Shown in pieces: positions 15,735 to 23,582 of a stretch of 64,000 nt of DNA. Made by a program: the position numbers and the translations under genes. Each line of letters opens with the position of its first letter. Position 1 is the stretch's first letter. Under the pieces are notes generated by a model that worked only from the letters and a program-made list of their open reading frames with translations, ran no database searches and had not been told where the DNA came from. The stretch is from Streptomyces odontomachi (GTDB lineage: Bacteria; Actinomycetota; Actinomycetes; Streptomycetales; Streptomycetaceae): contig NZ_JAMJWG010000009.1 of NCBI RefSeq assembly GCF_024435355.1, positions 278,520 through 342,519 of the forward strand, written 5' to 3'.

Positions 15735-15810
15735 CCCCGCGTGTGCGGGGCGGCCTCGGCGCACTTGGCGATGCCGCCGGCACCTCCGCGCTACCCCCGC
15801 GTATGCGGGG
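15735..15810. repeat. Two near-identical hairpins 60 bp apart
   Basis: CCCCGCGTGTGCGGGG (15735-15750) and CCCCGCGTATGCGGGG (15795-15810), both followed by CG. They lie between convergent transcription units and the second overlaps the stop of 15791-16045, so they are best read as tandem terminators. The stem looks like the core of actinobacterial type I-E CRISPR repeats and the 60-bp step would suit repeat plus spacer, but flanking bases differ and there are only two copies. Confidence 0.5.
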
Positions 15811-16045
15811 CGTGATGGAGGATCCTACCCGAGGTGCGTGGTGCCTGGCTGATCAGGAGCACTGCGACAGTCTGCGCGACGGCGAGGCTGCGGGTGACAG
15901 CGTCGTCGATGCCGTAGGGCTCGGTGGCGCCGTAGGGGTCTTCGCAGGCGGCGAGGATGGCGCGATCGAATTCGTCGCGGGCCTGCCCGGGGGGCCTACG
16001 CCGCGGCGCGCCTTTCAGCGAGTGGCAGTTCGAGCAGCTCGGCAT
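15791..16045 (-). CDS. Small hypothetical protein
   Basis: An 84-residue frame, last gene of the long leftward operon. ARDEFDRAILAACEDPYGATEPYGIDDAVTRSLAVAQTVAVLLIS reads like real protein. The only ATG (16045) overlaps the upstream gene by 50 bp and has a poor ribosome site; a CTG nearer 16015 is possible. The start is therefore unsure. It ends inside the hairpin at 15795-15810. Confidence 0.5.
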   Translation of the reverse strand: MPSCSNCHSLKGAPRRRPPGQARDEFDRAILAACEDPYGATEPYGIDDAVTRSLAVAQTVAVLLISQAPRTSGRILHHAPHTRG

Positions 16046-16631
16046 GCCCGTATTGGGTCTCGCACCCCGGACAGCGAGCCCCGGTGGTGTCGAGGGTGAT
16101 CCGCAGGACGTGGCCGCACCCGCACTGCACCGGGACGCGGCGGGGCGCCGGCTCGCCGGACAGCTGCCCCTCGCACTGGCGCCGCAGCGTGGCGACCTCT
16201 CGAGCGAACTCGTCCACGGCCTCGTGCTGCTCGGCGGCCCACGGCAGAAGAACCCGCAGCCGTGCGACGGCCTGGTCGAGCTGGCCCTGCAGGGTGCCCT
16301 CCCACCGCGGGTGCCGGTAGGCCAGCCGCTCATGGAAGTCGATCAGCCATGTCTGGAGCACGGTGACGACGCCCCCGCGGGCCTGGAGGCTCAGCGGCTC
16401 CAGCCGGACCGGGAGCGGCGCGGTGCGGCTCCCGGAGACAGCCGGGCCGTCGGCGCCCCGGCCGGGAGCGAGAACGAGGCTCAGGCGGGCGTACAGACCC
16501 TCGGGCCCGGCGAGCGTCCGCAGGTCGCGGTCGATGCGTTCGGTGCACAGGCGGCAGGCGTAGGCGGCGAGTTCGTCCTGCCACAGCGCGCGGTGGCAGA
16601 TGGTGCAGGCGGGCGTCAGGGCGTCGGTCAC
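15996..16631 (-). CDS. Zinc-ribbon hypothetical protein
   Basis: A 211-residue protein. An N-terminal pair of knuckles (CTICHRALWQDELAAYACRLC) and a C-terminal rubredoxin-like ribbon (VQCGCGHVLRITLDTTGARCPGC) flank a helical middle. The pattern is widespread in Streptomyces phages and plasmids without a known function; DNA or RNA binding is possible. Confidence 0.75.
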   Translation of the reverse strand: MTDALTPACTICHRALWQDELAAYACRLCTERIDRDLRTLAGPEGLYARLSLVLAPGRGADGPAVSGSRTAPLPVRLEPLSLQARGGVVTVLQTWLIDFHERLAYRHPRWEGTLQGQLDQAVARLRVLLPWAAEQHEAVDEFAREVATLRRQCEGQLSGEPAPRRVPVQCGCGHVLRITLDTTGARCPGCETQYGHAELLELPLAERRAAA

Positions 16632-16696
16632 GGCGTGCTCCTTGCTGGTGCGTGCGGGTGCTGGGGTGGCGGCCCGGGCGGGGCGGGCCGCCGGGG

Positions 16697-17452
16697 TCAG
16701 GCCGTGGGGGTGTCGTAGCGGGTGGTCCAGTAGCGCCGGTCGGCGGCGGCCGTCTCGGCCGGGGTCTCGTCGGCGGGCGCTGGCCTGTCGAGGAGGCGGA
16801 GGACGGTTTCGCGGGTGCGGATGCCGTCGTCGTCGGTGGTCTCGGCGTACTCGCGGATCGCGGCGAGCGTGGCCTCCAGGTGCCGGATGAGGGCCACCGC
16901 GGTGCCAGCGAGCTCCGGCCCGATGGCGCGCACCACGGCGTCGGCGATGTCGTCGGGGTATCGGGCTGGGGTGTCACGGATGGCCTGGGTGACGCGCCGC
17001 CGGAGCGCGGCCGACTCAGCGCCGGGAGCGTCCGGGCCATCGAGAGGCGCTACGCGGGCCCCTGAGGCCCGTTCAGGCGCCTGATGCTCCTGGGGGACTC
17101 GCGACGCCTCAAAGGCGCTCAGAGGCGAACGTGAGCATCTTTGTGAGCCCTGTCGCGCGATGTCGCCAGATGCAGCGACAACACCCTGCCTCTCGAATGC
17201 GGCGATATCGCCTATCGCGGGCAAGTCGACGTCGGCCGCCCGAATCAGCCCCCGGCACAGGGCGATCGCGACCAGGTGCGCGCGGGAGCGGGCCCCGACC
17301 GTGCGGGCCATCTGGTTGAGCCTCTGGTGGATCGCGGACTCTGTCGCGCCGAGCCGGGCCGCGATCTGGCGGCTGGAGTAGCCCGACGCCGCCAGCCGCA
17401 GCGCAGCCAACTGCTCCGGGGCCAGCGGGCCCTCGAGGATGCGGTGTCTCAC
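16697..17452 (-). CDS. LuxR-type HTH regulator
   Basis: A 251-residue protein. Residues about 10-60 are a LuxR/GerE helix-turn-helix: LAPEQLAALRLAASGYSSRQ then IAARLGATESAIHQRLNQM. The C-terminal two thirds are helical and have no receiver or ligand domain I recognise. The start GTG overlaps the upstream stop (GTGA). It probably controls genes of the element; target unknown. Confidence 0.75.
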   Translation of the reverse strand: MRHRILEGPLAPEQLAALRLAASGYSSRQIAARLGATESAIHQRLNQMARTVGARSRAHLVAIALCRGLIRAADVDLPAIGDIAAFERQGVVAASGDIARQGSQRCSRSPLSAFEASRVPQEHQAPERASGARVAPLDGPDAPGAESAALRRRVTQAIRDTPARYPDDIADAVVRAIGPELAGTAVALIRHLEATLAAIREYAETTDDDGIRTRETVLRLLDRPAPADETPAETAAADRRYWTTRYDTPTA

Positions 17453-17637
17453 GACTGCCTCCGCTTCGGCCTGCCGGTCGTGTCGACGAGCCCGTCGGCG
17501 GTGGCGAGCATCCGCATGGCCCGGGCCAACACGTCCTCGTAGCGCTCGCCCGGGTACAGGCGCAGCAGGACGACGGTCTGCGGGGCCAGCAGCACCCGCA
17601 TCGGGCGGGGCAGCACGGGCGCGGGGGTCTCGGTCAT
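17449..17637 (-). CDS. Small hypothetical protein
   Basis: A 62-residue protein, PRPMRVLLAPQTVVLLRLYPGERYEDVLARAMRML..., ATG start, coupled to the LuxR-type gene by GTGA. The compact strand-helix order could suit a ribbon-helix-helix fold, which is unproven. Confidence 0.6.
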   Translation of the reverse strand: MTETPAPVLPRPMRVLLAPQTVVLLRLYPGERYEDVLARAMRMLATADGLVDTTGRPKRRQS

Positions 17638-17686
17638 GGCTTCTCCATTCGGTGGGTGGTTGGGCGCGCCCCGGGGCGGTCGAGGG

Positions 17687-18079
17687 TCAGGCGGCTTCGG
17701 GGTCGGGTAGATGCAGGTCGAAGATCGGCCGCGGGGCGGGCGCGGGTTTGACCAGCTCCGGGAACGGGTTCGGATGGTCGCCGTCTGGGCCGACGCAGTC
17801 GGGGACGGTGCACCAGTGCAGGCCCTGCCATGTCACTCCGCCCCAGGCCGTGAGCGCGGTGGAGGCCAAGCCGCGGGCGAGCGCGTTGAAGGCCTCCGCG
17901 CAGTGCTTGCCGCCGAACTGGAGCGCGTCGCCATGGGAGCCGACGGTCTCGGCCGAGTCGCCAGCGACTGCGCTGAGGGCCGCTGGACTCCAGTGCCGCA
18001 TCTCGACCATGTGCATGGGCACGGCCAGTCGCAGCGTCTCCAGCAGCACGAACCGCTGTATGTCCGCCGCCTCGTCCAT
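17687..18079 (-). CDS. Hypothetical protein
   Basis: A 130-residue protein beginning MDEAADIQRFVLLETLRLAV. A WCTVPDCVGPDGDHPNPFPEL segment is Cys/Pro-rich. Coupled to the upstream sigma-like gene by TGATG. No family recognised. Confidence 0.65.
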   Translation of the reverse strand: MDEAADIQRFVLLETLRLAVPMHMVEMRHWSPAALSAVAGDSAETVGSHGDALQFGGKHCAEAFNALARGLASTALTAWGGVTWQGLHWCTVPDCVGPDGDHPNPFPELVKPAPAPRPIFDLHLPDPEAA

Positions 18080-18729
18080 CACGCTGCCACCCCCGCCCGC
18101 TGCCGCTTCCGCAGGTGCGCGGAGATCGTGTGCTGTTGGGTCGGTTCGGTGGTGCGGCGCCGGTCGCGCCAGCCGCGGCGCGGGGTTTCGCCCTCCCACC
18201 ACAAGGCCAGAATTGCGTTCCGTGCGTGCCGCACCTGCGCGTAGAACGTGGCCCGACTCAGACCGAGATCGTCTGCGGCAGCCTGGTAGTCGTCGTGGGC
18301 GGCGAGCGCAAGCAGGGCAGCTTGGAAGCGAGGCGCGAGACGGGGCCAGATCTGCGAGAGCGCGAGCCGCTCGACTACCGGCTCTTCGGGGGAGGCCGTG
18401 TGTCTGGCGATCGTGTTCCAGTAGGCGTGGAAGTGCGGCACGTCGTCGCGGCCGGTGTAGTTGTCGCCGCGGGCACGGGGGATGCCGCGGTGCTGCATGT
18501 CACGGCGGGTGCAATCGTCGGCGGCCCGCCACGCAGCCTGGACGATGTCGCGCGGAGCAGGCGGTCCTTCGGCGCTGTAGAGGAGTTCGACGGCGGCGTG
18601 CCAGCCGGCGGCGTAACGCTCGTCGGCGTCACAGGCCGCGTACCAGGGGTTCCGCTGGAGTCCGGTGCGAACGAGCTGATCAAGGTCGCGGAGGGTGTAG
18701 CCGTGCAGGACGGCCGGGCTGTTGGTCAC
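18079..18729 (-). CDS. Sigma-region-4-like DNA-binding protein
   Basis: A 216-residue protein, GTG start. Residues about 120-180 match sigma-70 region 4: LAPRFQAALLALAAHDDYQA, then AADDLGLSRATFYAQVRHAR, an HTH followed by a basic tail. An N-terminal helical part could be a remnant sigma-2-like region but is not convincing. Phages and plasmids use such proteins to activate their own late or transfer genes. Coupled on both sides (GTGA, TGATG). Confidence 0.7.
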   Translation of the reverse strand: MTNSPAVLHGYTLRDLDQLVRTGLQRNPWYAACDADERYAAGWHAAVELLYSAEGPPAPRDIVQAAWRAADDCTRRDMQHRGIPRARGDNYTGRDDVPHFHAYWNTIARHTASPEEPVVERLALSQIWPRLAPRFQAALLALAAHDDYQAAADDLGLSRATFYAQVRHARNAILALWWEGETPRRGWRDRRRTTEPTQQHTISAHLRKRQRAGVAA

Positions 18730-19517
18730 AGGCTGATCCAGATGGCGGGCACGTCAGCGTCGTGCTCACGGGTGTCGTGATAGAAGTGCCAGGCGCCGTC
18801 GGACCGGTCCTCCATGTGGAGCCAGACCCGTTGCACGCTGAACTCGGGGTTGAAGTTCTTCCACCACGAGTCGAGCCGGCTGGAGTCGTAGAAACGGCCG
18901 CAGGCACGCAGTGCGGCGATAGCCCGCCGCGGATCGTCCGTCAAGGCGATTGGCCCGTCGTCCTCGTTGTCGATGATGCCCACGCCGTAGAAGCTGTCGA
19001 ACCAGTCATCCGACGTGGGCTGGCGAGGAACGAACGGGTCAGGGTCGGCTTCGGAGGTGCCCGGCCGGCATCCGCCGAGTCCGTTGGACCACGGGTCCCC
19101 CTCGAAGGGGTCGGCGGTCGCTGCGCGCTTCCCGTGAAGCTGGATCAGGCACAGCAAGGCGTCCGCGTGGCAGGGCAGTGCCTCGGGGCACCAGCACATG
19201 AGGTCACGACCGGCCAACTCGCGCTTCGCCTGGTCGAGGAAGTGCTGCGGTTGGGCGTACAGCCAGGTTTGGTACAGCTCGACGGCGAGGGCGTGAGCGT
19301 CTCGCTGGTCGCGTGCGGGGATGCTCTCGCGGAGTCCGTCGGGGACGGTGGTGGTGCCGGCCCAGTTGACGGCCCAGCCGGTTTCGTCGGTGGTGCGGGC
19401 GACGACCCAAGAGTTGCCCCAGGGCGTGCCACGGCCGACGTACCTGGGCTTCCGGCCTTCGGCGTCGAGCGGGGCCTGCCAGCCGCGGGTGCGGCGGCGC
19501 TGGATACGGGTGGACAT
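18726..19517 (-). CDS. DUF4326-domain protein
   Basis: A 263-residue protein. The N-terminal 130 residues match DUF4326: RKPRYVGRGTPWGNSWVV at the front and LMCWCPEALPCHADALLCL at the end, with the Cys-Trp-Cys...Pro-Cys-His signature. The C-terminal part, rich in Asp and Trp, is unfamiliar. DUF4326 is frequent in phages and its biochemistry is not settled. The next gene encodes a SLOG-like nucleotide-binding protein, so a nucleotide-related job is plausible. Confidence 0.75.
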   Translation of the reverse strand: MSTRIQRRRTRGWQAPLDAEGRKPRYVGRGTPWGNSWVVARTTDETGWAVNWAGTTTVPDGLRESIPARDQRDAHALAVELYQTWLYAQPQHFLDQAKRELAGRDLMCWCPEALPCHADALLCLIQLHGKRAATADPFEGDPWSNGLGGCRPGTSEADPDPFVPRQPTSDDWFDSFYGVGIIDNEDDGPIALTDDPRRAIAALRACGRFYDSSRLDSWWKNFNPEFSVQRVWLHMEDRSDGAWHFYHDTREHDADVPAIWISL

Positions 19518-19924
19518 CACGCTGCCTCCCCTGCGGTGAGCGCCGGGTCGACCTCGGAGTGCGTGAACCGCACCGGAATTCCGAGGCTGCGGGCGTACTC
19601 GATCTCGGAGCGGGTCGAGGTGCCGATGTAGTCGCCGACGACGAGCACCTCGTCGGCCATGCGGATCTTCGCCTTGTGGAGCGGGTCGAGCATCTCCTTC
19701 AGCGCGTCGGCCTTCGCTTCGGTGTCCCACAGCGGGTGCGGGTCCTTGAGGTTGCAGCCGGGCTTGACGACGATCCGGCCCACCGCGGTCTCCCGAAGGT
19801 CGGCTTCCGCCATCTCGGCCATGAACCGCGTCGAGCCGCAGATGCAGACGATCGTCGGGATGTTGAGCCGCTCCTTCGCGTCGGCGAGCTTCTCCTCGGG
19901 CGTGAGCAGCTGGGGGTAGGACAT
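19517..19924 (-). CDS. SLOG/DUF4406-like nucleotide-binding protein
   Basis: A 135-residue protein. IVCICGSTRFMAEMAEADL at the front and MADEVLVVGDYIGTSTRSEI, then EYARSLGIPVRF, are the Rossmann-like motifs of the nucleoside 2-deoxyribosyltransferase/SLOG superfamily. The ATG follows GAAGGAGAACCC. Members bind or cleave nucleotides. It overlaps the DUF4326 gene (TGATG). Confidence 0.75.
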   Translation of the reverse strand: MSYPQLLTPEEKLADAKERLNIPTIVCICGSTRFMAEMAEADLRETAVGRIVVKPGCNLKDPHPLWDTEAKADALKEMLDPLHKAKIRMADEVLVVGDYIGTSTRSEIEYARSLGIPVRFTHSEVDPALTAGEAA

Positions 19925-19988
19925 GGGTTCTCCTTCGGGTTCAGGCGGCGGTGGTGCCGCGGTGATGGGTGCATGGCGCCGGGGCAAC

Positions 19989-20456
19989 TCATGCGGCGGG
20001 CTGGGTCCGCGCGGCCATCAGCTCGTCAGAGGCGTCCGCGAGGGCCGCGGCCAGGCCGTACACGGCTGCCAATCCGTGGTCATTGAGACTCGTGGCAGCC
20101 AGCAGGCGACGGACGGCGGCGTAGGCGGAGAAGACGCTGAACCCTCCGGGGCTGAAGGTGCAGGCGCGGTGAGTCCCCCGGTCGAGCTGGCCGAGTTCGC
20201 GGCGCAAGGTTTCGGCGTTCTTGAGGCGGCGCCGGGTCTTGGCTTCGGTGGGGAGAAAGGCGCGGAGATCGTCGGCGTGCGGATGGTTAGGGTCGACCTC
20301 CCAGGCTTTCTCCGCGACCTGGGTGCGGTAGGCGCTGATCCGGGCGGTGGCGACGGCCCGCATGGTGGGGTAGGTCGCGTTCCACAGTTCGGCGATGCGG
20401 GTCGCGGTGGCCTCGTCGATGTGGCCGTGGTCTCGGACGGTGGCGGTGGTCAACAT
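19989..20456 (-). CDS. Hypothetical helical protein
   Basis: A 155-residue protein, ATG after AAAGGACCGTC. Long helices with many Arg and Ala (ISAYRTQVAEKAWEV, AKTRRRLKNAETLRRELGQL). No motif recognised. Confidence 0.65.
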   Translation of the reverse strand: MLTTATVRDHGHIDEATATRIAELWNATYPTMRAVATARISAYRTQVAEKAWEVDPNHPHADDLRAFLPTEAKTRRRLKNAETLRRELGQLDRGTHRACTFSPGGFSVFSAYAAVRRLLAATSLNDHGLAAVYGLAAALADASDELMAARTQPAA

Positions 20457-20466
20457 GACGGTCCTT

Positions 20467-21222
20467 TCAGGCGGCGGCTTCGTCTTCGTCGTCGGGCTGC
20501 GTGGCGTTGCCGGATAGCCAGGGCAGCCGCACGAACTCGAAGTGGTTCTCGAAGGCGCGGTAGAGCTGGGACTCGGGGTTGCCGCCGCAGGCCGGGCAGC
20601 GGCGGAGCCTCGGGCCTTCGACCCAGGTCGCGCGCCCGCAGCCGGAGCAACGGGTCATCCACGAGTTGTGGCGCCGGGTCGACGTCCAGCGGATGAAGCC
20701 GCCGTGGTTCCGGACGAGCTTCGACTTCGCCCTGTTCGGCCAATGGCCATAGGCCTCGTCGAGCCACGGGTTGATGGGCATCGGCGGGTGACCGACGATG
20801 ACCATCTCGCCGCCGGGCCACCGACACGTGCAGGCCAGGGCCGGGCAGTCGCAGGCGAGCATCTCGCCGAGCTCGTAGGCCTTCTCGACGCGCGGGATGC
20901 CGGGGCCTTTGACCTCCAGCCACACGCCTATCTCGGTCAGGTGAAAGTCCGGCAGGTACTTCACGCCAGACGGCAGGGTGAAGGTCTCAGGCTCGTACTC
21001 CCAGGTGATGTGCAGCGAGTCCAGGGTGGCTGCCCAGCAGGCTTCGAGGAGAGACCTGAACTGGGTGTCGCGGTAGACGGTCGGCAGGGCTTCGATGGTG
21101 GTCTGGTCGTCGCGCTCCACGTCCGAGGTGCGGGCTGCACGCAGGTTCACGGTCGCTTCGCGGTCGGCGCAGTCCTGCGTGAACTGGGCAACCCAGCTCA
21201 GCCAGTCGTTCGACTCGGTCAC
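20467..21222 (-). CDS. PD-(D/E)XK nuclease with C-terminal zinc ribbon
   Basis: A 251-residue protein. FRSLLEACWAATLDSLHITW then YLPDFHLTEIGVWLEVKGPG gives the PD...(D/E)xK core (PDF, EVK) seen in TnsA-like, very-short-patch-type and phage resolvase nucleases. The end has a zinc ribbon (CSGCGRATWVEGPRLRRCPACGG). The GTG start overlaps the stop of the helicase gene (GTGA), so both are made together. Likely a structure-specific or replication-linked nuclease. Confidence 0.78.
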   Translation of the reverse strand: MTESNDWLSWVAQFTQDCADREATVNLRAARTSDVERDDQTTIEALPTVYRDTQFRSLLEACWAATLDSLHITWEYEPETFTLPSGVKYLPDFHLTEIGVWLEVKGPGIPRVEKAYELGEMLACDCPALACTCRWPGGEMVIVGHPPMPINPWLDEAYGHWPNRAKSKLVRNHGGFIRWTSTRRHNSWMTRCSGCGRATWVEGPRLRRCPACGGNPESQLYRAFENHFEFVRLPWLSGNATQPDDEDEAAA

Positions 21223-22550
21223 CAGATCGCTCCTGTCTGCGAGTAGCCGGTGATGTCGTCGGTGTCGATGGGCTTGTAGATCACCCAGGGCCACTTGTCG
21301 CCGGCCTTGAGGAAGTGGGGCCACTCGCGTTCGTCGCGCTGCCCACGCCAAGGGACGACGCGCCGGCCGCGGCAGCCGTCGGCGTTCGAGGCGGATTTCT
21401 CGTCTTCGACGGGGCGGAGTCCGAAGCCGAACTCGGGCCAGCGCAGCCACAGGCTGGAGCCGAGCGGGCGCAGCGGCCGGTGAGTGGAGAAGCTGTTCTG
21501 GTGCGGGCTGTGGGCTTCCATGAGGACCGCACAGCCGGCGGTGGCGCGGGCCTCGTCGATGACCACACTGACCTTGCGGGCCAGTTCCTCGCTGTTCGGG
21601 TCGCCGGCGTGGAGCCGGTACACGGGCCCGATGATCAGCACGTCGGGTTTGATCTTCTCGACGCGGCGCATCATCCACGCCCGGTCCTTCGGCTTCGTCA
21701 GGTCCAGCCCAGACGGTTCGCACTCGATGTGGAACATGCCGCGCCGCACGGGCTGCTCGACGGCAGCAGCGGAGTCGAGGAGCGGTCGATACTTGCGGCG
21801 GGACGAGGACGCCGAGTTCTCGCAGTCGAGGACGAGGACACGGACAGGGTCGATGTACTCCCAGGTGCGGAACGGGTGCAGGCCTGCAGTGAGCGTGACG
21901 GCCATCTGCCGCAGCAGGGTCGACTTGCCGCCGCCCTCGGAGGCAGTGAGGATCAGCCGGTCGCCACGCTCAATGAGGCCGGGCACGATCCAGTCGTAGA
22001 CGTCCTCGTGCTGGACGAAGTCGAGGATGTCCTCGGTGGGCAGGTCCTCGGCGGCCATGCCGCGGTCGCGCAGGTCGCGCGCCATGGTGACGGTGCGCTC
22101 GATGAGTTCGCTGGTCTCCCAGTCGGTGCTGTAGCCCATCTGGGCGACGCTGGTGCCCAACTCGATGAGGCCGCGACGCAGGGCCCGGTCCTGGACGATC
22201 TCCGCGTAGTACTCGCCGTTGGCGGCGGTGGGCACCATGCTCGGCAGGCTGGAGACGTAGGGCATTCCGCCGACGTGGACGAGTTCACCTGAGTCGGCGA
22301 GGTGCTTATTGAGGGTGATCGGGTCGATGGCTTCGCCGGCGGCCTGCATGCGGGCGATGGCGTTGTAGATCGTGGCGTGCCGGGGCTGGTAGAAGGCGGC
22401 CGGGTCGAGGATGTCGAAGATCTCGGTGCGGGCGCGGGCGGAGAGGATGCACGCGCCGAGGACGGACTGTTCGGCGCCGACGTCCTGGGGTGGCGTGCGC
22501 TCGAAGCTGTCGGGTGGGTAGTCGGGTACAGGGTCGAGTTCGATGGTCAT
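21219..22550 (-). CDS. DnaB/RepA-type replicative helicase
   Basis: A 443-residue protein. Residues about 20-130 match the DnaB N-terminal domain (PPQDVGAEQSVLGACILSAR, PAAFYQPRHATIYNAI). Residues from about 190 are a RecA-fold motor: Walker A TASEGGGKSTLL near 205, RVLVLDCENS, and PDVLIIGPVYRLHAG as Walker B. The motor is nearer the RepA/AAA_25 type than full DnaB. It directly follows the iteron-bearing gene, the lambda O-P or initiator-helicase order. It probably unwinds the element's origin as a hexamer. Confidence 0.88.
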   Translation of the reverse strand: MTIELDPVPDYPPDSFERTPPQDVGAEQSVLGACILSARARTEIFDILDPAAFYQPRHATIYNAIARMQAAGEAIDPITLNKHLADSGELVHVGGMPYVSSLPSMVPTAANGEYYAEIVQDRALRRGLIELGTSVAQMGYSTDWETSELIERTVTMARDLRDRGMAAEDLPTEDILDFVQHEDVYDWIVPGLIERGDRLILTASEGGGKSTLLRQMAVTLTAGLHPFRTWEYIDPVRVLVLDCENSASSSRRKYRPLLDSAAAVEQPVRRGMFHIECEPSGLDLTKPKDRAWMMRRVEKIKPDVLIIGPVYRLHAGDPNSEELARKVSVVIDEARATAGCAVLMEAHSPHQNSFSTHRPLRPLGSSLWLRWPEFGFGLRPVEDEKSASNADGCRGRRVVPWRGQRDEREWPHFLKAGDKWPWVIYKPIDTDDITGYSQTGAIW

Positions 22551-23371
22551 CAGAAGATCCCTCGGTCTTCGGGGGTCTGGTAGGAGCCGACTGCGCGCAG
22601 GTGGGGTGTGGGCTTGCGCGCTGGGGTCCCCTCGGGCGGCTTGGGCGGGAGCTCTCGCCAGCCGGGCAGGAAGTACTTCGCGGAGGTGACCGGGGTGCGG
22701 GCGTTGGCGGCTGCGCGGTGGGCGTGGTCGACCATGGCGTCGATGCCGCTGCGGCGGATGATCGCGATGATCTGGAACCAGCTGTCGCCTTCCCAGGGCC
22801 AGCGGACTGAGAGGCCGCTGGCGGTCATGGTGTGGACGAGGGGGAGGACTTCGTCCGGGTAGCGGCTGTCGCTGCTGGCTTGCTCTTCGACCCTCTCTAG
22901 CTGGCTGGGTACTGGGAATGGGGAGTGTGGGCCGGATTCCGGCCCACTAGAGGGCCGGATTCCGGCCCACTCTGGGCCTGATTCCGGCCCACTAGCGTGA
23001 TCATGGATTTCCGGTAGTGGGCCTGATTCCGGCCCACTAGGGGTGGGGATGGAGGGGTCTAGTGGGCCTGATTCCGGCCCACTAGATTTCGCCGGGCGGA
23101 GGTACCCGACGGCCTTTGGGAGCCGGTACAGGGACGCGCGGGTGCCCTTGCCGACCTCCATCAGTTCCAGCTCTCCTGAGTCCAGTGCCTTGCGGACTGC
23201 TTCCTTCGCCACCGACCGAGAGGCATTCAGCGCCTCCACGAAGTCGGCGTAGCTGAGCCGCACTTCGCACGCTGGGGTACGGACCGCGTCCGCCACCGCG
23301 AGCAGGGCGATACGCGGGTTCCCCTTCGACTGGGAGTGCTTCCACACCCAGTGCATGGCGTCCAAGGTCAC
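22550..23371 (-). CDS. Lambda-O-like winged-helix replication initiator
   Basis: A 273-residue protein, GTG start after AGGAAGAAGACAGCC. Residues about 18-95 look like a winged helix (SYADFVEALNASRSVAKEAV, then RKALDSGELELMEVGKGTRA). Residues about 95-150 are a Pro/Gly/Ser linker with four SGPESGP motifs, encoded by the repeats at 22927-23085. The C-terminal 100 residues (LSVRWPWEGDSWFQIIAIIR) are a compact helical domain of the sort that contacts a helicase. Stop and helicase start overlap (TGATG). Domain order, in-gene repeats and neighbour all fit phage lambda O, whose gene contains ori. The family match is by layout, not by a name I can confirm. Confidence 0.75.
   Translation of the reverse strand: MTLDAMHWVWKHSQSKGNPRIALLAVADAVRTPACEVRLSYADFVEALNASRSVAKEAVRKALDSGELELMEVGKGTRASLYRLPKAVGYLRPAKSSGPESGPLDPSIPTPSGPESGPLPEIHDHASGPESGPEWAGIRPSSGPESGPHSPFPVPSQLERVEEQASSDSRYPDEVLPLVHTMTASGLSVRWPWEGDSWFQIIAIIRRSGIDAMVDHAHRAAANARTPVTSAKYFLPGWRELPPKPPEGTPARKPTPHLRAVGSYQTPEDRGIF
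22927..23085. repeat. Iteron array inside the initiator gene (candidate origin)
   Basis: Five copies of an imperfect palindrome, GTGGGCCKGATTCCGGCCCA, usually followed by CTAG. The central ATTCC starts at 22936, 22959, 22981, 23026 and 23071 (steps 23, 22, 45, 45). Four copies fall in one reading frame and encode SGPESGP; the copy at 22959 is one base out of frame and encodes WAGIRPS, yet its DNA is just as well kept. That points to selection on DNA. Best read as binding sites for the protein encoded here and as the replication origin. Confidence 0.75.
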
Positions 23372-23399
23372 GGCTGTCTTCTTCCTGCTCAGCTGGTGG

Positions 23400-23582
23400 T
23401 CAGTGGGTGGCTGGCGTGCTGGTGCGGGACGGCTGGCGGGGCGCGCAGGCTGGGCAGCGCCACCCGGCCGGAAACAGCCGGGCCTTCTTCCGGCACCGCG
23501 GCCGGCCGGCGTCGCTTTCGCCTGGGACGATGGGCTCCAGCACGGGCGGGACGGGCCGGCGCGGCGGCTCGGGGGCGGTCAT
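23400..23582 (-). CDS. Small Pro/Arg-rich protein
   Basis: A 60-residue protein, MTAPEPPRRPVPPVLEPIVP, then a basic part with CRKKARLF and CPAC. Its ATG overlaps the upstream stop (TGATG). A half zinc knuckle is possible. Confidence 0.6.
   Translation of the reverse strand: MTAPEPPRRPVPPVLEPIVPGESDAGRPRCRKKARLFPAGWRCPACAPRQPSRTSTPATH

Noticed and set aside
15735..15810. A CRISPR array
   Set aside because: Only two units, flanks differ, no cas genes, and the position between convergent operons favours terminators. Kept as a low-interest finding and annotated as hairpins.
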